64,000 nt of DNA from Cytidiella melzeri. Taxonomy: Eukaryota > Basidiomycota > Agaricomycetes > Polyporales > Irpicaceae. The DNA is taken from assembly GCA_022592445.1 (NCBI GenBank), contig JABYQR010000004.1, positions 1 to 64,000 on the forward strand. Reading direction: 5' to 3'. Every line of letters starts with the position of its first letter. Position 1 is the stretch's first letter. A program made the position numbers and the translations under genes. A model generated the notes under the pieces. The model did no database searches and was not told the origin of the DNA. It was given only the letters and a program-made list of their open reading frames with translations. Below are positions 53,705-64,000 of the stretch, in pieces.

Positions 53705-54063
53705 GGGTCGTTCAAAGTTGGCGCAGCGCCGCCGCTCGCAGTTCGCAGCTCCGGCTATTGAGCCGGTCCGAGGGGCGCTTGTCGCATTAGGTAGTCACGA
53801 AGATGTAACACCGTCCAGCTTTTTTATTACTTAAATCTCGCATTTCTTGATGTGGTTCATAACTATAAAATGGAATGATTGATTTTTATGTATTCTGAAG
53901 GCTGATCTATGTAAGCTACTTGGGCACAAGCAAAAAAATCCCACAACAATGCCAAGCACATTTGTGACGGACTGTGACTGCTTACATCACCTTCCTCTTT
54001 GGGGTGATAGATGCCGGAGCTGCGAACTGCGAGCGGCGGCGCTGCGCCAACTTTGAACGACCC
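53705..54063. mobile_element. MITE with perfect 51-bp terminal inverted repeats
   Basis: GGGTCGTTCAAAGTTGGCGC.. at 53705-53755 is the exact reverse complement of 54013-54063, and TA flanks both ends (53703-53704, 54064-54065). 359 bp with no ORF: a miniature, non-autonomous element of the Tc1/mariner type. Its ends differ from those of the two-gene element at 38037, so a different transposase must move it. It lies between the uS3 promoter and the thiolase 3' end. Confidence 0.9.
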
Positions 54064-54347
54064 TATTATGTCTATTCGCCTTGAACAAATCATCCATATG
54101 TCTCTCCATATATTGCCAGTTCTCTTTGTAAACTGCAATCTGTGCCCTAAATATGTCGCACTGCACCCACCTGAGCCATTCGCACAAATCACGAGGCATG
54201 TCGGTGCTGTGGGTGTTGCCATGCTTCGATTCAGGAAGCTTAATGGTGGTCAATCATTGTACAGGACAGTGCCAGACATTTAGATGAATTCGTCACCCAT
54301 GAGTACATGAGAATTGAGAGGATTGTTGCGTATAGACCGCGCCTTGC

Positions 54348-56104
54348 TCATGAACGTCCTTCATTGACAAACACAGCTGCTCCACCCATACCACTGCCTA
54401 CACACATGCTGGTGCAAAGGAATTTCGCGTCACGCCGACGGAGTTCAGCTAGCCCAGTGACAACTTGTCGCACGCCAGCTTAGATCACGATGTCGGTCAG
54501 CGATAGAGTAGGATACGATATGACGGTTGACTTACTCATTCCTAAGGGATGCGTCAAGGCCATAGAACCGCCGCTGAGCAGATATTAGATATTGAGTTCG
54601 AACCAAACCAATCTTCGACGTACTTCGGATTGATTTTCTCGATAGGAACCTGCAACTCTTCTATACAGTACGCCCATTGTGAGGCAAATGCCTCATTGAT
54701 CTAGCAGTTGCTATGTATGAGTATGTCAAATTTGACATCCTTCAGCGACAGAAACTCACCTCAAAAACATCAATGTCTTCCCTTGTTAAGCCAGTCTGCT
54801 CCAAAATCTTCGGTATAGCGGCGACAGGCGAGATGCCCATGTACCGTGGCTCGACACCTGGCGCAATTAAATCAATCCTTACAGTGAGATTGGTGTCCTG
54901 CTTACCCACGAATGTACTGGCGACATATTTCCCTAGAATCTCGAAGCCTTCAGCCTCAGCCCGCTTCCTAGTGGTTAAAATACAGATTGCTGCCCCGTCA
55001 CCAACGCCTGCTGAATTGCCAGCGGTGCTCCTTCTATCGCCCCATTCAAAGGCGGACTTCAGTCCCGCCAGCGACTCTAAGGTCACGCCTTTGCGAATGG
55101 TGTCGTCGACGGATACAACCTTGCCCTTCAATTCGATGGGAATGATTTCTTCGGCGAAGATGCCTTTCTCAAGAGCCTGAAGAGCGAGACAGAGTCAGAC
55201 TTGTGGCTTAAAAGCCTACCAGATTCGGAATGGAACATACTATCTGTGCGCGTGAATGGGAAAACATTGCATAGTGGTCCTGCTTTTCTCTCGACACATT
55301 ATATGCTTGTGCTACCATCTCTGACGTCCATCCCATAGGCTCCATTACCGATTTGATTAGCTTCACTTGCACATGAACACTCGTCGACTCTCACCTGGAT
55401 GCAATCATCGGCTTGACTATTCGCTTTCACGGCATCAACCACCTCTGGGGTAGGGCGTGGGCTGGACTCACGTATGAGCACATAATGCTACGAAGTAAAG
55501 AGGGCAAGCTTACTTGAGGGACATGCTTTCCACGCCAACAGCCACGCCAAGAGATATACTGCCCATTTGTATTGCCTGAGCGATGCTCCGAATCGCCTGC
55601 AGACCAGACGAGCATAGACGATTCACTGTAGCTATAGGCACCTCTGCAGGAATACCTGACGCAAGAGCTGCGGCACGAGATATATATAAAGGAGATGGAG
55701 GATGGCAAGTTCCTGTACACGCGATGTCGGCGTGAGTGGGGAGGTAGGAGGCACTGCATAAGGCACATACCTACGAAGATATCCTCAATCTTTGCTGGGT
55801 CCAGCTTCGTAGTCTCCAGTGTGGCCTAGTAGGTGAAACTGTGATGGTGTACAAAAGTGCAACATGAGCAATGTATTGTACAAACCTTGAACAGAGCATG
55901 TAACAGTTCGTCAACCGGCGTGTCTTTCAGCTGTCCCTTCTTCGCCCGGCCCATAGCAGTCCGCTTGGCAAAGGTGATAACAACATCCTCTGGGTTCTTT
56001 TGCAGGAGGGCAGAGACACCTTTTGCAGATGTTGAGGCTGCTCGCGAATACGCTGGGGTGCGGCGTGCGAGCACCTTGAGGGCCGTGGGCAACATTACCA
56101 CCAT
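54348..56104 (-). CDS. 3-ketoacyl-CoA thiolase
   Basis: Last step of fatty acid beta-oxidation: splits 3-ketoacyl-CoA with CoA to acetyl-CoA. Nine minus-strand exons: 55886-56104, 55771-55825, 55514-55712, 55395-55461, 55241-55339, 54760-55176, 54624-54700, 54536-54573, 54348-54478; 433 codons. Nucleophile Cys125 in VNRLCSSGLQA; INEAFASQW and ALTHPLGMTGVRQV contain the active-site His; the second catalytic Cys is in CVGSGMGGAAVF. The N-terminus (ALKVLARRTPAYSRAAST) is basic and extended, so organelle-targeted, but no clear PTS2 (RLx5HL) is seen; mitochondrial or peroxisomal location is open. The ATG at 56095 (MLPTALK) is an alternative start. Acceptors at 55461 (CCAG) and 55339 (GGAG) were chosen by frame. 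Confidence 0.93.
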
Positions 56105-56245
56105 CGTGGTTCAGAGAGAAGGGACATTGAAGTCTGAAGCTACTGGTTCACTCGGATAGAAGCGTCGCGAGATACGTGTACGTGATTTCTATACATAGGC
56201 CGTTGTCCTCACCGTGGTCATGAGGGTCATGGTGTGAGCGTACTA

Positions 56246-58745
56246 CCGTCATCAAGTTGACAGATTTATGTCAAAAGCTGCGTTAAGAGCGTGCACAGTT
56301 CATAAAGGCCATCCACTCAGGGCTAACCTCCCGGCGGAGTGGTTGACCAATGATGCCAATTGTTGGATGCCTTTCCCGTTGGGAGCACGACATAACAAAG
56401 TGGATACGCCAATGGCACATATCCATAGAGAAGGGAAGAAAGTTGATGAGACTTTTGACCCCTTACATGATGAAAATTGGCCTGGTAGGCGTGTCCTTGA
56501 CATGTTCCAGGATAGAGTAGTGTTCAACCTGGATGCCCCACCTAAATCCTCTAACGAGTTCAAAGCGTGGATTGATAATGACCTGAAACCGCGTCTGGCG
56601 GTGACAGAGACAAACAATGAGATCAGGTCTGTATGGACAGATGGTTCTCTCATGTGGGACGGGACTGCTAGGCGGCGAAAGTCGGGGGCAGCCTGGACCA
56701 CAAGACATCTGGGTCATACTATCACACGAAAGTCTACCCCAATGGGCAATTCTGGCGTTTACGATGCTGAGATTTGTGCTCTTGCTATGGGTATCAATGA
56801 TGCTGTTTGGCAAGTTCCTGATAGTATCACTGAGATTCATCTGTTTGCGGATAATAAGTCTGCTCTTCAGTCGATTCTGAGCCCCTCCCTTGGGCCAGGT
56901 CAAGCAATGCATTTGTTTGCGTGCCAGAGGGTGCGTGAGTTCCTAAGCGCAAACCCGGAGCGATTTATTGGCCTCCATTGGGTACCTAGTCATGTTGGCA
57001 TTGAACAAAATGAAGACATGGATAAGCTGGCTAAGGAGGCCACTGAAGCTGAACAACCAAGGTTCACGTCTTGGAGTGTTGCTCGACAAGATATTGACGC
57101 CCTTGCTATAAAGCGGTGGCATCGTCTCATGCATGACTTTGACTATAAAGGTCATAGTAATGTCATAAAGACCAGTGAATTCAAGGGTGTGACTCCAGTG
57201 GCAAAGCGACACTGGTGGCTCAAGAACCTGGGAGGTGCAAAGTCAGCATTGTATAGTGTTGACAAGCCTGACAATTCCGTTGGTGTAGCAGAATATGCTG
57301 CTGCCACACGTCTGCTCTCCGGACACTTACCTATTGGTGAGTTCAGGGAGCGATTTCATCTTGAGGGCCGCGTGGAATGTGCATGCGGCGCTCCTGAAAC
57401 CCGAAAGCACTTGCTGGAGGAATGTAACTTGTGGTACCGTGCATGGAGACCACCTGACCCATATAATGAGGGGGAATTAGCAGCCCTCTTCAACATGGAC
57501 CGATCTGATTTCCAGAACTGTACACAGGCATTCGGTCAGAATGACCTACTCACATTCCTGATCATGAATCCCATGGCAGGAACATTTGAATGGGCTAACT
57601 TGTTGGATAATCGGACAACAGACTTGGCTGAAGGAAAGCTCAACTCATATGCAGTTACGCGGACGTGGGTAGAGACTAAACTGAAGCAGAAGGTATTCGG
57701 TGCATACACCAAATGGGTACCTATCAACTATAACCCTGGGGGATATCGAGCGTTCATGCGCGAGATATGGAAGTCAGGGCATGAGTGGGCCATCCGCGTA
57801 CTCATACACAAAGGTGAAGCTTCCGAAGAGCAGAAGCGGGATCCAGTGTTGAAGGTGAGAAAACCAAAGGGGCACATTCCTGCGGCAGATCACCTTGCCA
57901 AGGCCGAGGCTGAGGCACAAGCGAGGTCAGAGGAGGATCGAGTGAAGTTCGTGGAATGGATTTTCAAACACCTTACCGACGAAATGGAGTACAAGTCTCC
58001 AAATTACAGTTGGCAAGAGCCGTTTAGGGAACGGCAATATCTTGCTAACGGGATGCCAGCTAATGCGCTGGATTTTGGGGAAGATGAGTTTCGCACCCCC
58101 GTGCGGAACAGGGATTCCAACCTAAGTTGCAATGGCCATCATGAGGATGGTGGTGGGGTCGACCCCTCGCTGTCAGAATCTGCGCGGTGGCGAGTGAACC
58201 TGAGTCCAGGAGGACGCCTGGATTGGGGGGATCTCACAGATACAGGGTGGGGCTCTCTCTACCCTGAGTCTGGCAGGGAAACCCTCGGTACCGGAGAGTG
58301 AGAGGGAGAACAGGTGCCACGACCTGGCACATTCCAAAAACAGGATTGCGTTCAGGGGGGAGTATTTTCTTTTTTTCTGCGCAGTAGCGACAACGCGCTT
58401 AGACGGGGCTAAGTCATCAGGCCTAGGACATACCACATTCAACCGTCCTGAAAAAACCGTCAGAAAGTAGCAGTTGCAGCGGGCACTCGCAGCCGCAGGC
58501 CATCACGGGGCCGGGAGTCTATATCTCCTTTCCTGTTTCTGCCAAGTACAGGTTGCAACACTCGGGCGGTGATTGAACACCACTGCCTTGCTGTCCGGTC
58601 CATACCACTCATCCGAGGACTGTATAAAGCAACTCACTCTCGGGGCGGGCGCTGGCAGCCGTCCTATGGTTACGGATCACGGTCTCACATGTAACTACGT
58701 TACGCAAGGACCTTAATAAACTAAGATAAAAAAAAATAAAAAAAA
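56246..58745 (+). mobile_element. 5'-truncated non-LTR retrotransposon (LINE)
   Basis: Flanked by a perfect 15-bp target duplication GGTGTGAGCGTACTA at 56231-56245 and 58746-58760. The 3' end is an A-rich tail (AAGATAAAAAAAAATAAAA). The reading frame is open from the very first base, so the 5' part including reverse transcriptase was never inserted, as is usual for target-primed reverse transcription. 3' untranslated part: 58302-58720. Lies between thiolase and bL32m. Confidence 0.92.
56247..58301 (+). pseudogene. LINE ORF2 C-terminal part: RNase H and zinc-finger domains
   Basis: Continuous frame; numbered from the internal Met at 56268 (677 codons). RNase H domain ~120-262 with the four acidic residues Asp125 (WTDGSLMW), Glu168 (YDAEIC), Asp195 (FADNKSALQS) and Asp250 (EQNEDMDKLA), and the SHVGI block. 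About residue 370 comes CACGAPETRKHLLEEC, the H-x4-C type zinc site that follows RNase H in such ORF2 proteins. The remaining ~250 residues are conserved-looking but unrecognised. The frame has no stop, so it is young, but lacks endonuclease and reverse transcriptase. The Met is not a real start. Confidence 0.9.
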
Positions 58746-58760
58746 GGTGTGAGCGTACTA

Positions 58761-59174
58761 ACACCTCCTTGCAAGGCATGCGTTGCCAAGGAACGCCTGC
58801 ACTAAGGGAATAGGTTTGCTCATTGAAACTCAACAATTATGCGTGCGAACAGCGGTCAATTGTGTAGTAACTTATATCGTGACCGCCAGCGCGAATTCAA
58901 TGAGCTTCGCACAGTAGCTCTTACCGCTTCGGTGTCACCGCCCAACGTGAAGGGACAACAAACAGTTTCGTGGTTGAGAATATGTGGACGCGGCGCAATT
59001 AGAACAGTATTAGGGTTCCTAACATGGAGTGCATTTGCTAAGGCACGATGTTGGGCAAGACGACCGAGAACAGCACGCCAAATGCTTGAGTTGCAAAGTC
59101 TTCCTAAAACACACAAAGTTCGTTCAACGCGTAGGAGGTAAATCAACTGTGCGTAACGCACCTATAGCTAGGAC
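58761..59174. other. Intergenic, no gene seen
   Basis: Continuation of the LINE target region. Short frames only. Next gene (bL32m) ends at 59175 on the minus strand. Confidence 0.5.
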
Positions 59175-59646
59175 CTAAGAACCGACAGTAACTTCTGCAG
59201 TCGACCGACCAGCCTGTCGCGCCTGTGCTTTCCATCCTCTATTCAAGCTGGAATAGCAATTCGAGCACAGATGATGTGCCAGCTTCGCCGAACCGCAACC
59301 TGGGCAATGCACAAGATCTGTAAATCCCGGAAGTAGGGCCGCCTGATCAGTGCTACATGGACTATAGAGAGGCAAAAGAAAATTGCGCACTATGTTTGTC
59401 TTTGAGACCCTTGTTCGCGCTGCGCATCGCCTTTCTCGAGTGTGATGTCTTCTTCTTCGGCACGGCTAGTACGATTGGTGGGAAGAGCTCGAGTAGTGAT
59501 TGCAGCGACGCGGGGAGCGTCCAGCTGGATGGTCTTGGTGCCGCCAGGAAAGTTGGGAGGAACATCGCCCCAAGTATCCTCTTCCATTCGGGCATCCTCA
59601 CCACACCAGACAAAGACCGGGCAGAAGGGAGGGTGAGGGCTGCCAT
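59175..59646 (-). CDS. MRPL32: Mitochondrial large-subunit ribosomal protein bL32m
   Basis: Exons 59391-59646 and 59175-59317; 132 codons. N-terminal presequence (MAALTLPSARSLSGVVR..) followed by the mature start VPKKKTSHSRKAMRSANKGLKDK, diagnostic of bL32. The intron (donor GTGCGC, acceptor TTTACAG) joins KH to NLVHCPGCGSAKLAHHLCSNCY, the zinc ribbon with two C-x2-C pairs. Yeast MRPL32 is matured by the m-AAA protease before ribosome assembly. Divergent from NDUFA5, 141 bp between starts, so two mitochondrial genes may share a promoter. Confidence 0.92.
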
Positions 59647-59787
59647 GGCGGTTGTGTAAACGTGAAGCAGGGCGAAAGTCAGAAAGCTTGACAAGCGCGT
59701 CTATTTCCAAATCAGTCCCTACCGACGTTCGTTCGTCCCGACCACCACCACCATTACGACCCCGGCTGTCGAAAGCGCGTCGAATCC

Positions 59788-60247
59788 ATGTTCCGCCTCA
59801 CCCGCCCTGTCTTTCAGGCTCTGAAAACCTCGACAGGTATAACGGGTCTCAAAGTCCACCAGAGCCCGCTCTCAGAACTCGCAAATACATATCAATCCAC
59901 CCTCTCCGCCCTCTCTGCGCTTCCGTCATCGTCCGTGTACCGACAGGGCACAGAGGCGCTGACACAGCGCAAGTTGAACATAGTGCAAAAGGCACAAGGA
60001 GATATCTCCGAGGCTGAGAAGGAGCTAGATGAGGGGCATATAGAGGAGTCGCTAGAGATTGCGCAGGACGAACTACAGCTGGTCTCAAAGATGGCTGAGT
60101 GGAAAGCGTACGTTGGACGTTACATTGCTGATACTCTCCACTAAATATTCATATGATGTCGTTTTCAGATGGGAGCCATTGGAGGAGAAGCCAGAGCCTG
60201 GACAATGGGAGTACGCAGGCAAGACTGCTACAGTATCATCATCATGA
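59788..60247 (+). CDS. NDUFA5: NADH:ubiquinone oxidoreductase subunit NDUFA5 (complex I)
   Basis: Accessory subunit on the peripheral arm of mitochondrial complex I. Exons 59788-60107 and 60169-60247; 132 codons. Family pattern: STGITGLKVHQSPLSELANTY, then YRQGTEALTQRKLNIV, EWKAWEPLEEKPEPGQWEY at the end. The intron has donor GTACGT and acceptor TTTTCAG. Length matches animal and fungal homologues (~115-140). Confidence 0.9.
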
Positions 60248-60750
60248 CCTTGGTCTTGTATCCATCTGCCCACATAATCCTTAGTCCTCTGTTGGAAGTC
60301 TTACCAGACATCAAGGCCAATTCAACAGTCTCAGCGATGAGTGAACACAAAGGATCACTACGAAGTATGTGCATACATATATGCATTCTACGTTCGTCTA
60401 CCGTCTACCGCTTTTTCGTACAACAAGAAGGACGCGATGTTCAATGATGAGCGTGAGTGGACTCAGAGTGACCGGAAGCTAGGCGTAAGGTAGCAGGAGA
60501 AACGCAAACCCTTATGGACCAGAAGGTTGAAGTGTACATCGCGCATCTGATAGTATTTGCAGCGTGGATCTACAGGCCGTTCCGCCAGACTAACCTTCAG
60601 ACCAGGACCCTCAGCCAAGCAACTGCAACCCTCAAATGGTAATATTCAAACCTAAGTACATTACACAACAAGCACACCCCTTGAGTTGAATGAGACGATT
60701 TGTGCAAAGATAGTCTCAACAATATGTACCTTTCGTTGGCGCCATGTTCA
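60248..60750. other. Intergenic between convergent genes, no gene seen
   Basis: Between the NDUFA5 stop and the stop of the minus-strand GNAT gene. Holds both 3' ends; nothing else recognised. Confidence 0.5.
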
Positions 60751-61667
60751 CTAATCCGACTTCTTTTTCTCGTTCTCTTCCCAACGTTTCCTCGTCAAGA
60801 CTCGCGAACGAAGCTTCCATCCTGAAATACCTAGCTTGCCGACAGTCTTGTCAATGACGAATCCTTGCCTCTGAAAGGCGCGAGTAGCCCAACTGTCAAG
60901 CTCATTCTCCGTGGCGCGAATGCTCTTGACTGTCTTTTCAGCCTCGAACACATGCTTGACGGCGTACTCCAGAAGATCTTCTTGGATGTCGGTGCCACGG
61001 TATTCCTCCATAGCGTAAAAATGACGGATGGATGCAGTGCTGGAGGTGCCCTTTCGCCACTTGTTCTGAAGGTACTTCTTGTCATCTTTGTTCGCGTCAT
61101 TTAGCGTCTCCTCAGAAAGCGAGTCCACGGAGGCGTCGATGGCGATGAGAGCGACGAATTTCTCGCCATATTCAAGGATCCAAACGCCAGAAGCGGGAGA
61201 TCGGGTGTAGTATGGCTCGATTTGATACATGTCGGCTCTCCGAAGGACGTTCTCAGCCAGTTGTTCGAAAGAGGGACGGTTGAACCTGTGTACGTCAGTC
61301 GCCAATTGCGGAATTTGACGACGAGAACACTTACCAGTCGATGGCGAACATGATGGGTACAGCCCATGCAGCAAAGATGGGGAGAGGCATGAGCCATGTA
61401 TAAAGTGGCCAACCAGCATGCGGCCAGTAATCCACGTACGAGATGAGCATGCAAGAGAGTGCAAACCATGCGGACAGCGTAATGGGGTGGAAGTAGACTA
61501 TATTTGCATAAGTGCGAGTCAGATGAAGTGCAACGAACGGTGGACATACGTCTGTTGTTGGCGGTCGCAAGTCCGTCTACACATTCCCTCCCGACAGTGA
61601 AACGGACGAGCTTGTCGTCTTCACGGCTATACGGACGAATTTGGGGCATTTTTGCTGGGGTGGCCAT
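60751..61667 (-). CDS. Membrane-anchored GNAT-family N-acetyltransferase
   Basis: Exons 61550-61667, 61335-61497, 60751-61285; 271 codons. N-terminus MATPAKMPQIRPYSREDDKLVRF is the first strand-helix of a GNAT fold. It is followed, unusually, by two hydrophobic segments (residues ~45-95: SAWFALSCMLISYV, WLMPLPIFAAWAVPIMF). The fold then resumes: GVWILEYGEKFVALIAIDA, IRHFYAMEEYRGTDIQEDLLEYAVKHVF (the acetyl-CoA pyrophosphate loop region, with R-G-T-D-I in place of Q-x-x-G-x-G/A) and SWATRAFQRQGFV. An insertion of two membrane spans inside GNAT is also known in NAT8-like enzymes. Acceptor substrate unknown. Confidence 0.75.
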
Positions 61668-62206
61668 GGTAGCAGTGAGAGGCAGGGTCTCTGAAAGTGT
61701 CCGACATGTTTTTCGGTGTAGACACCTCTGCCAGCACTGATCAACACTCTGTGGGATCTCCAAATGCTTTTGGCGCAACGCACGTTGGTCAATTGAGGCA
61801 CAGGAACACTGGGGTTAGGGTTACTGTATGGCCCAGGCTTGATTTTGAACTCTTGTCCAGAACGTCGTCGACGACCTCGTAGTTGTGACAAAACATAGGT
61901 CAGTCGTGGCTGGGTCAACGACTTATATTGTCCTACAGATCCTCCTGTGAGTACTTGCACATCTTCACAGCTGTAATCTCACCAGCAATATATTTCACGC
62001 ATCGCAGTGTGCTGCCATCTGTTCATCTTGTATGCCCGTCTTACTCGACTGGCATGCTCATTTACCTACGGATTACTCATTGTTGCACAGGATACCACGC
62101 ATACCTCGAGCCACCATCAACAGCCGTCAACCTCGTGGTACCTTATATACTCTACATACCCCCCTCAAACCAACTTGATTTTTTCCGACTGTTTCGCCCG
62201 CAGATA

Positions 62207-63519
62207 ATGGACCGCTATCGCTCTCCGCAGTCCTTTACCTCAGCTGCTATCACTATCGGCACTCCACGTCCATTACGCCCTCACGGTCCCGACGAAAGCA
62301 CCACCACCACGAACACCCCAGCCACACGAAACCATGCTCTTCCACGACACACTCCCGTGATTCCTTCCAGAACCCCAATACTCGATGAGAATCGCGAGCT
62401 TCCGCCCGATGAACATGGCGTGTTACAGTCCCTGTACACCCCTGAAGGAGCGGAGATGTTGGAGGAGGATTCGAAAACTGAAACTGCACACCATGAACAG
62501 ATGGACAGAATGACCAGGACAGGTTTCATAGGATCGCTCATGAGTGGTCTCAGGAGGATACCGAAAGCTATGCAGAAGCATCATTCACGGCAGTCAATGT
62601 ATGAGGAATACATGGCGGAAGCACAGGCTGAGGCTATTCGCAGCTCACAGATGAGTCCGAATATGAACCGACGTGCGTATCTGATAAACATACTGCGTCT
62701 ACTACGCTCAGCATATCTATAGCTCTGGATGACATATCAGAGTCTGTCGAAGAAGACAATGCAAACGCTATCGAGCCGCAGCGTAATCAGTCTTCACAAG
62801 ACACATATGATGATGGCACCACCGCAGTCCACCACGACTGGTCGCTTGCTGATTGGCCTCCCATGCGCAGCCCCATACACACAAGCTCACAGCCGGACTC
62901 ACGTCACTCAAATTCAGAGTCCTCCATGAGGCCTTTGCCACCTGAGGATACCTGGGCGTATTATTTCGCCCGTATCGCTCACTTCGCGGCTTGGCTACGC
63001 GACTTGCCTTGGTCAGAGGAACGTATCGTGGCCGACTTCGTTCCTGCCAGGGACGGACGGGGCGGCTTCGGTGCTGAGAGACCTGTGAACGCATGGTACA
63101 AACCCAAAACCCGTAAAGGACAATATGACAACGAGAAAGGTAGCAATTCAATATCGCCTCCTGCTGTTCTCGTCGTCCCTGCGACGCCTCAGTCGGGTCT
63201 TAGCCCCAATTACTACAGCTATGGTGTAGCTCCTGTGCCTCCTCCCCCGATAGCGTCATCCGTGTTACGGTCGCCGTTATCCGACGACGCTGTCACCGCG
63301 ATCAGGCCCATGCGTACCCCCATGACCGCCACCAGCGCAGGACTGCCATACAACTCCCCCGGCATGTCCTCGCATGGTATGGGTCGCCATGAGCTGACGT
63401 ACAGCTGGTACTCAGACTCACCCCAGCAGTGGCCGCCGTATTTATCGCAATTTTCTTCGCCACAGACACAGACGCATACACGATTGGGTACAGAGATTTA
63501 CTTGCCTGATCGCCGGTAG
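62207..63519 (+). CDS. Unrecognised 420-aa protein, probably fungus-specific
   Basis: Exons 62207-62672 and 62723-63519; 420 codons. I do not recognise a family. Visible: a Pro/Thr-rich N-terminus (TSAAITIGTPRPLRPHG, TTTTNTPATRN), a helical segment RTGFIGSLMSGLRRIPKAMQK, an acidic linker, a Trp-rich core (PPEDTWAYYFARIAHFAAWLRDLPW) that looks folded and amphipathic, and a Pro/Ser-rich tail ending GTEIYLPDRR. No signal peptide or catalytic motif. The Trp-rich core with a disordered tail would fit a regulatory or membrane-peripheral protein, but this is a guess. Confidence 0.7.
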
Positions 63520-63802
63520 CACGCGCTACAATCTGTACCTCGTATTATGTATGTGCATTTCTCAATAGCTAGCACCGACTTGTTGTGTACTATCCCGACC
63601 TAAGGATGTTTTCGCTACTGCGCGCTTCTTGTCAGGTTATCGATCTTGTTGATACACAGCGATATTCGCGGCCAATAACGGTGCGGGGAACGGTGAGAGT
63701 CTTGTCTTCAGACTACAACCATCTGCAGTCGGTCGTAAGTGTCTCTATCTACAAGCCCTGTTCTTCAGCTGAAAACATCTTCCTAGCTACCTAACGCAGA
63801 CC

Positions 63803-64000
63803 ATGCTCATCACCAAGACCTACCACGACGTTCCGTCCGCATTGGATGCCAACGGACGTCCAATGCGTATCTTTGTCATCGCGCCAACCATCCCTGGCTA
63901 TCCCAACGCCAAGTTCCCCGGTACGATTGCGTCTGACGACTTGCTCGCTGTTTCATGATCTTCACGGCTCTCTTGACGGTTCCAGGTGTCGTCGTTTTCA
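63803..64000 (+). CDS. Dienelactone hydrolase family protein (5' part only)
   Basis: First exon 63803-63920 (MLITKTYHDVPSALD..MRIFVIAPTIPGYPNAKFPG) and the first bases of exon 2 at 63986, which continue GVVVF. This is the first strand of the alpha/beta-hydrolase fold as in fungal dienelactone hydrolase-like proteins (PGYPNAKFPGVVVFS pattern). The nucleophile Cys and the His/Asp lie beyond the window. A probable 5'UTR intron (GTAAGT at 63736, acceptor ACGCAG 3 bases before ATG) precedes it. Confidence 0.75.

Noticed and set aside
56268..58301. Stand-alone RNase H gene
   Set aside because: Target duplication, A-rich tail and frame open from the first inserted base show it is the truncated end of a LINE ORF2.
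58839..59161. Overlapping ~100-codon ORFs on both strands
   Set aside because: Mirror-image open frames without domains in the spacer before bL32m.

Overview
The window reads as nuclear DNA of a filamentous basidiomycete, most likely an Agaricomycete. Genes are split by many 45-80 bp introns with GT..AG ends. The conserved genes (pyruvate dehydrogenase E2, Csl4, NUDE, uS3, bL32m, NDUFA5, 3-ketoacyl-CoA thiolase) are fungal in type, and the retroelements are chromodomain gypsy and copia types. No tRNA, rRNA or CRISPR array was seen.

Layout. 1-9 kb is an AT-rich repeat graveyard: an inverted-repeat structure with ~510 bp arms, three eroded retroelement ORF fragments and a 61-bp minisatellite. 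9-12.5 kb holds no gene I can support. 12.6-16.4 kb holds two spliced paralogues with a beta-trefoil-like pattern (190 aa and a fused double-domain 354 aa protein), made by a tandem duplication that included the promoter. 17-42 kb is one minus-strand host gene (coiled coil plus a C-terminal domain) blown up from about 2.3 kb to 25.3 kb by nested insertions: a gypsy element in its last exon, a copia element (Copia-1) inside that gypsy's 5' LTR, a second copia (Copia-2) in an intron, a 722 bp unclassified insertion, and a 3.25 kb IS630/Tc1-type DNA transposon exactly at a splice acceptor. 42.5-64 kb is ordinary gene space: PDH E2, CSL4, NUDE, a PL8 polysaccharide lyase, uS3, thiolase, bL32m, NDUFA5, a membrane-anchored GNAT, an unrecognised 420-aa protein and the start of a dienelactone hydrolase. 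It is interrupted by a 359 bp MITE and a 5'-truncated LINE.

Most interesting: the IS630/Tc1-type element (38037-41287) carries two convergent spliced genes between ~50 bp terminal inverted repeats. One is a 321-aa DD34E transposase. The other is a 495-codon partner gene whose product looks like PB1/ubiquitin-like plus SAM-like domains and fills the rest of the element. This looks like a two-component transposon. In this copy the first catalytic Asp of the transposase is Gly and the partner gene has one TGA, so the copy is probably dead.

Relative ages can be read from LTR pairs: Copia-1 has identical LTRs and an intact 1354-aa ORF, gypsy has two differences in 485 bp, and Copia-2 has about eight transitions plus a 15 bp deletion. 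Copia-2 has lost many Arg codons to Cys, Gln, His and Trp relative to Copia-1, the mark of CpG-directed C-to-T decay. All exon coordinates were worked out by hand from splice signals and reading-frame continuity and have not been checked against transcripts.
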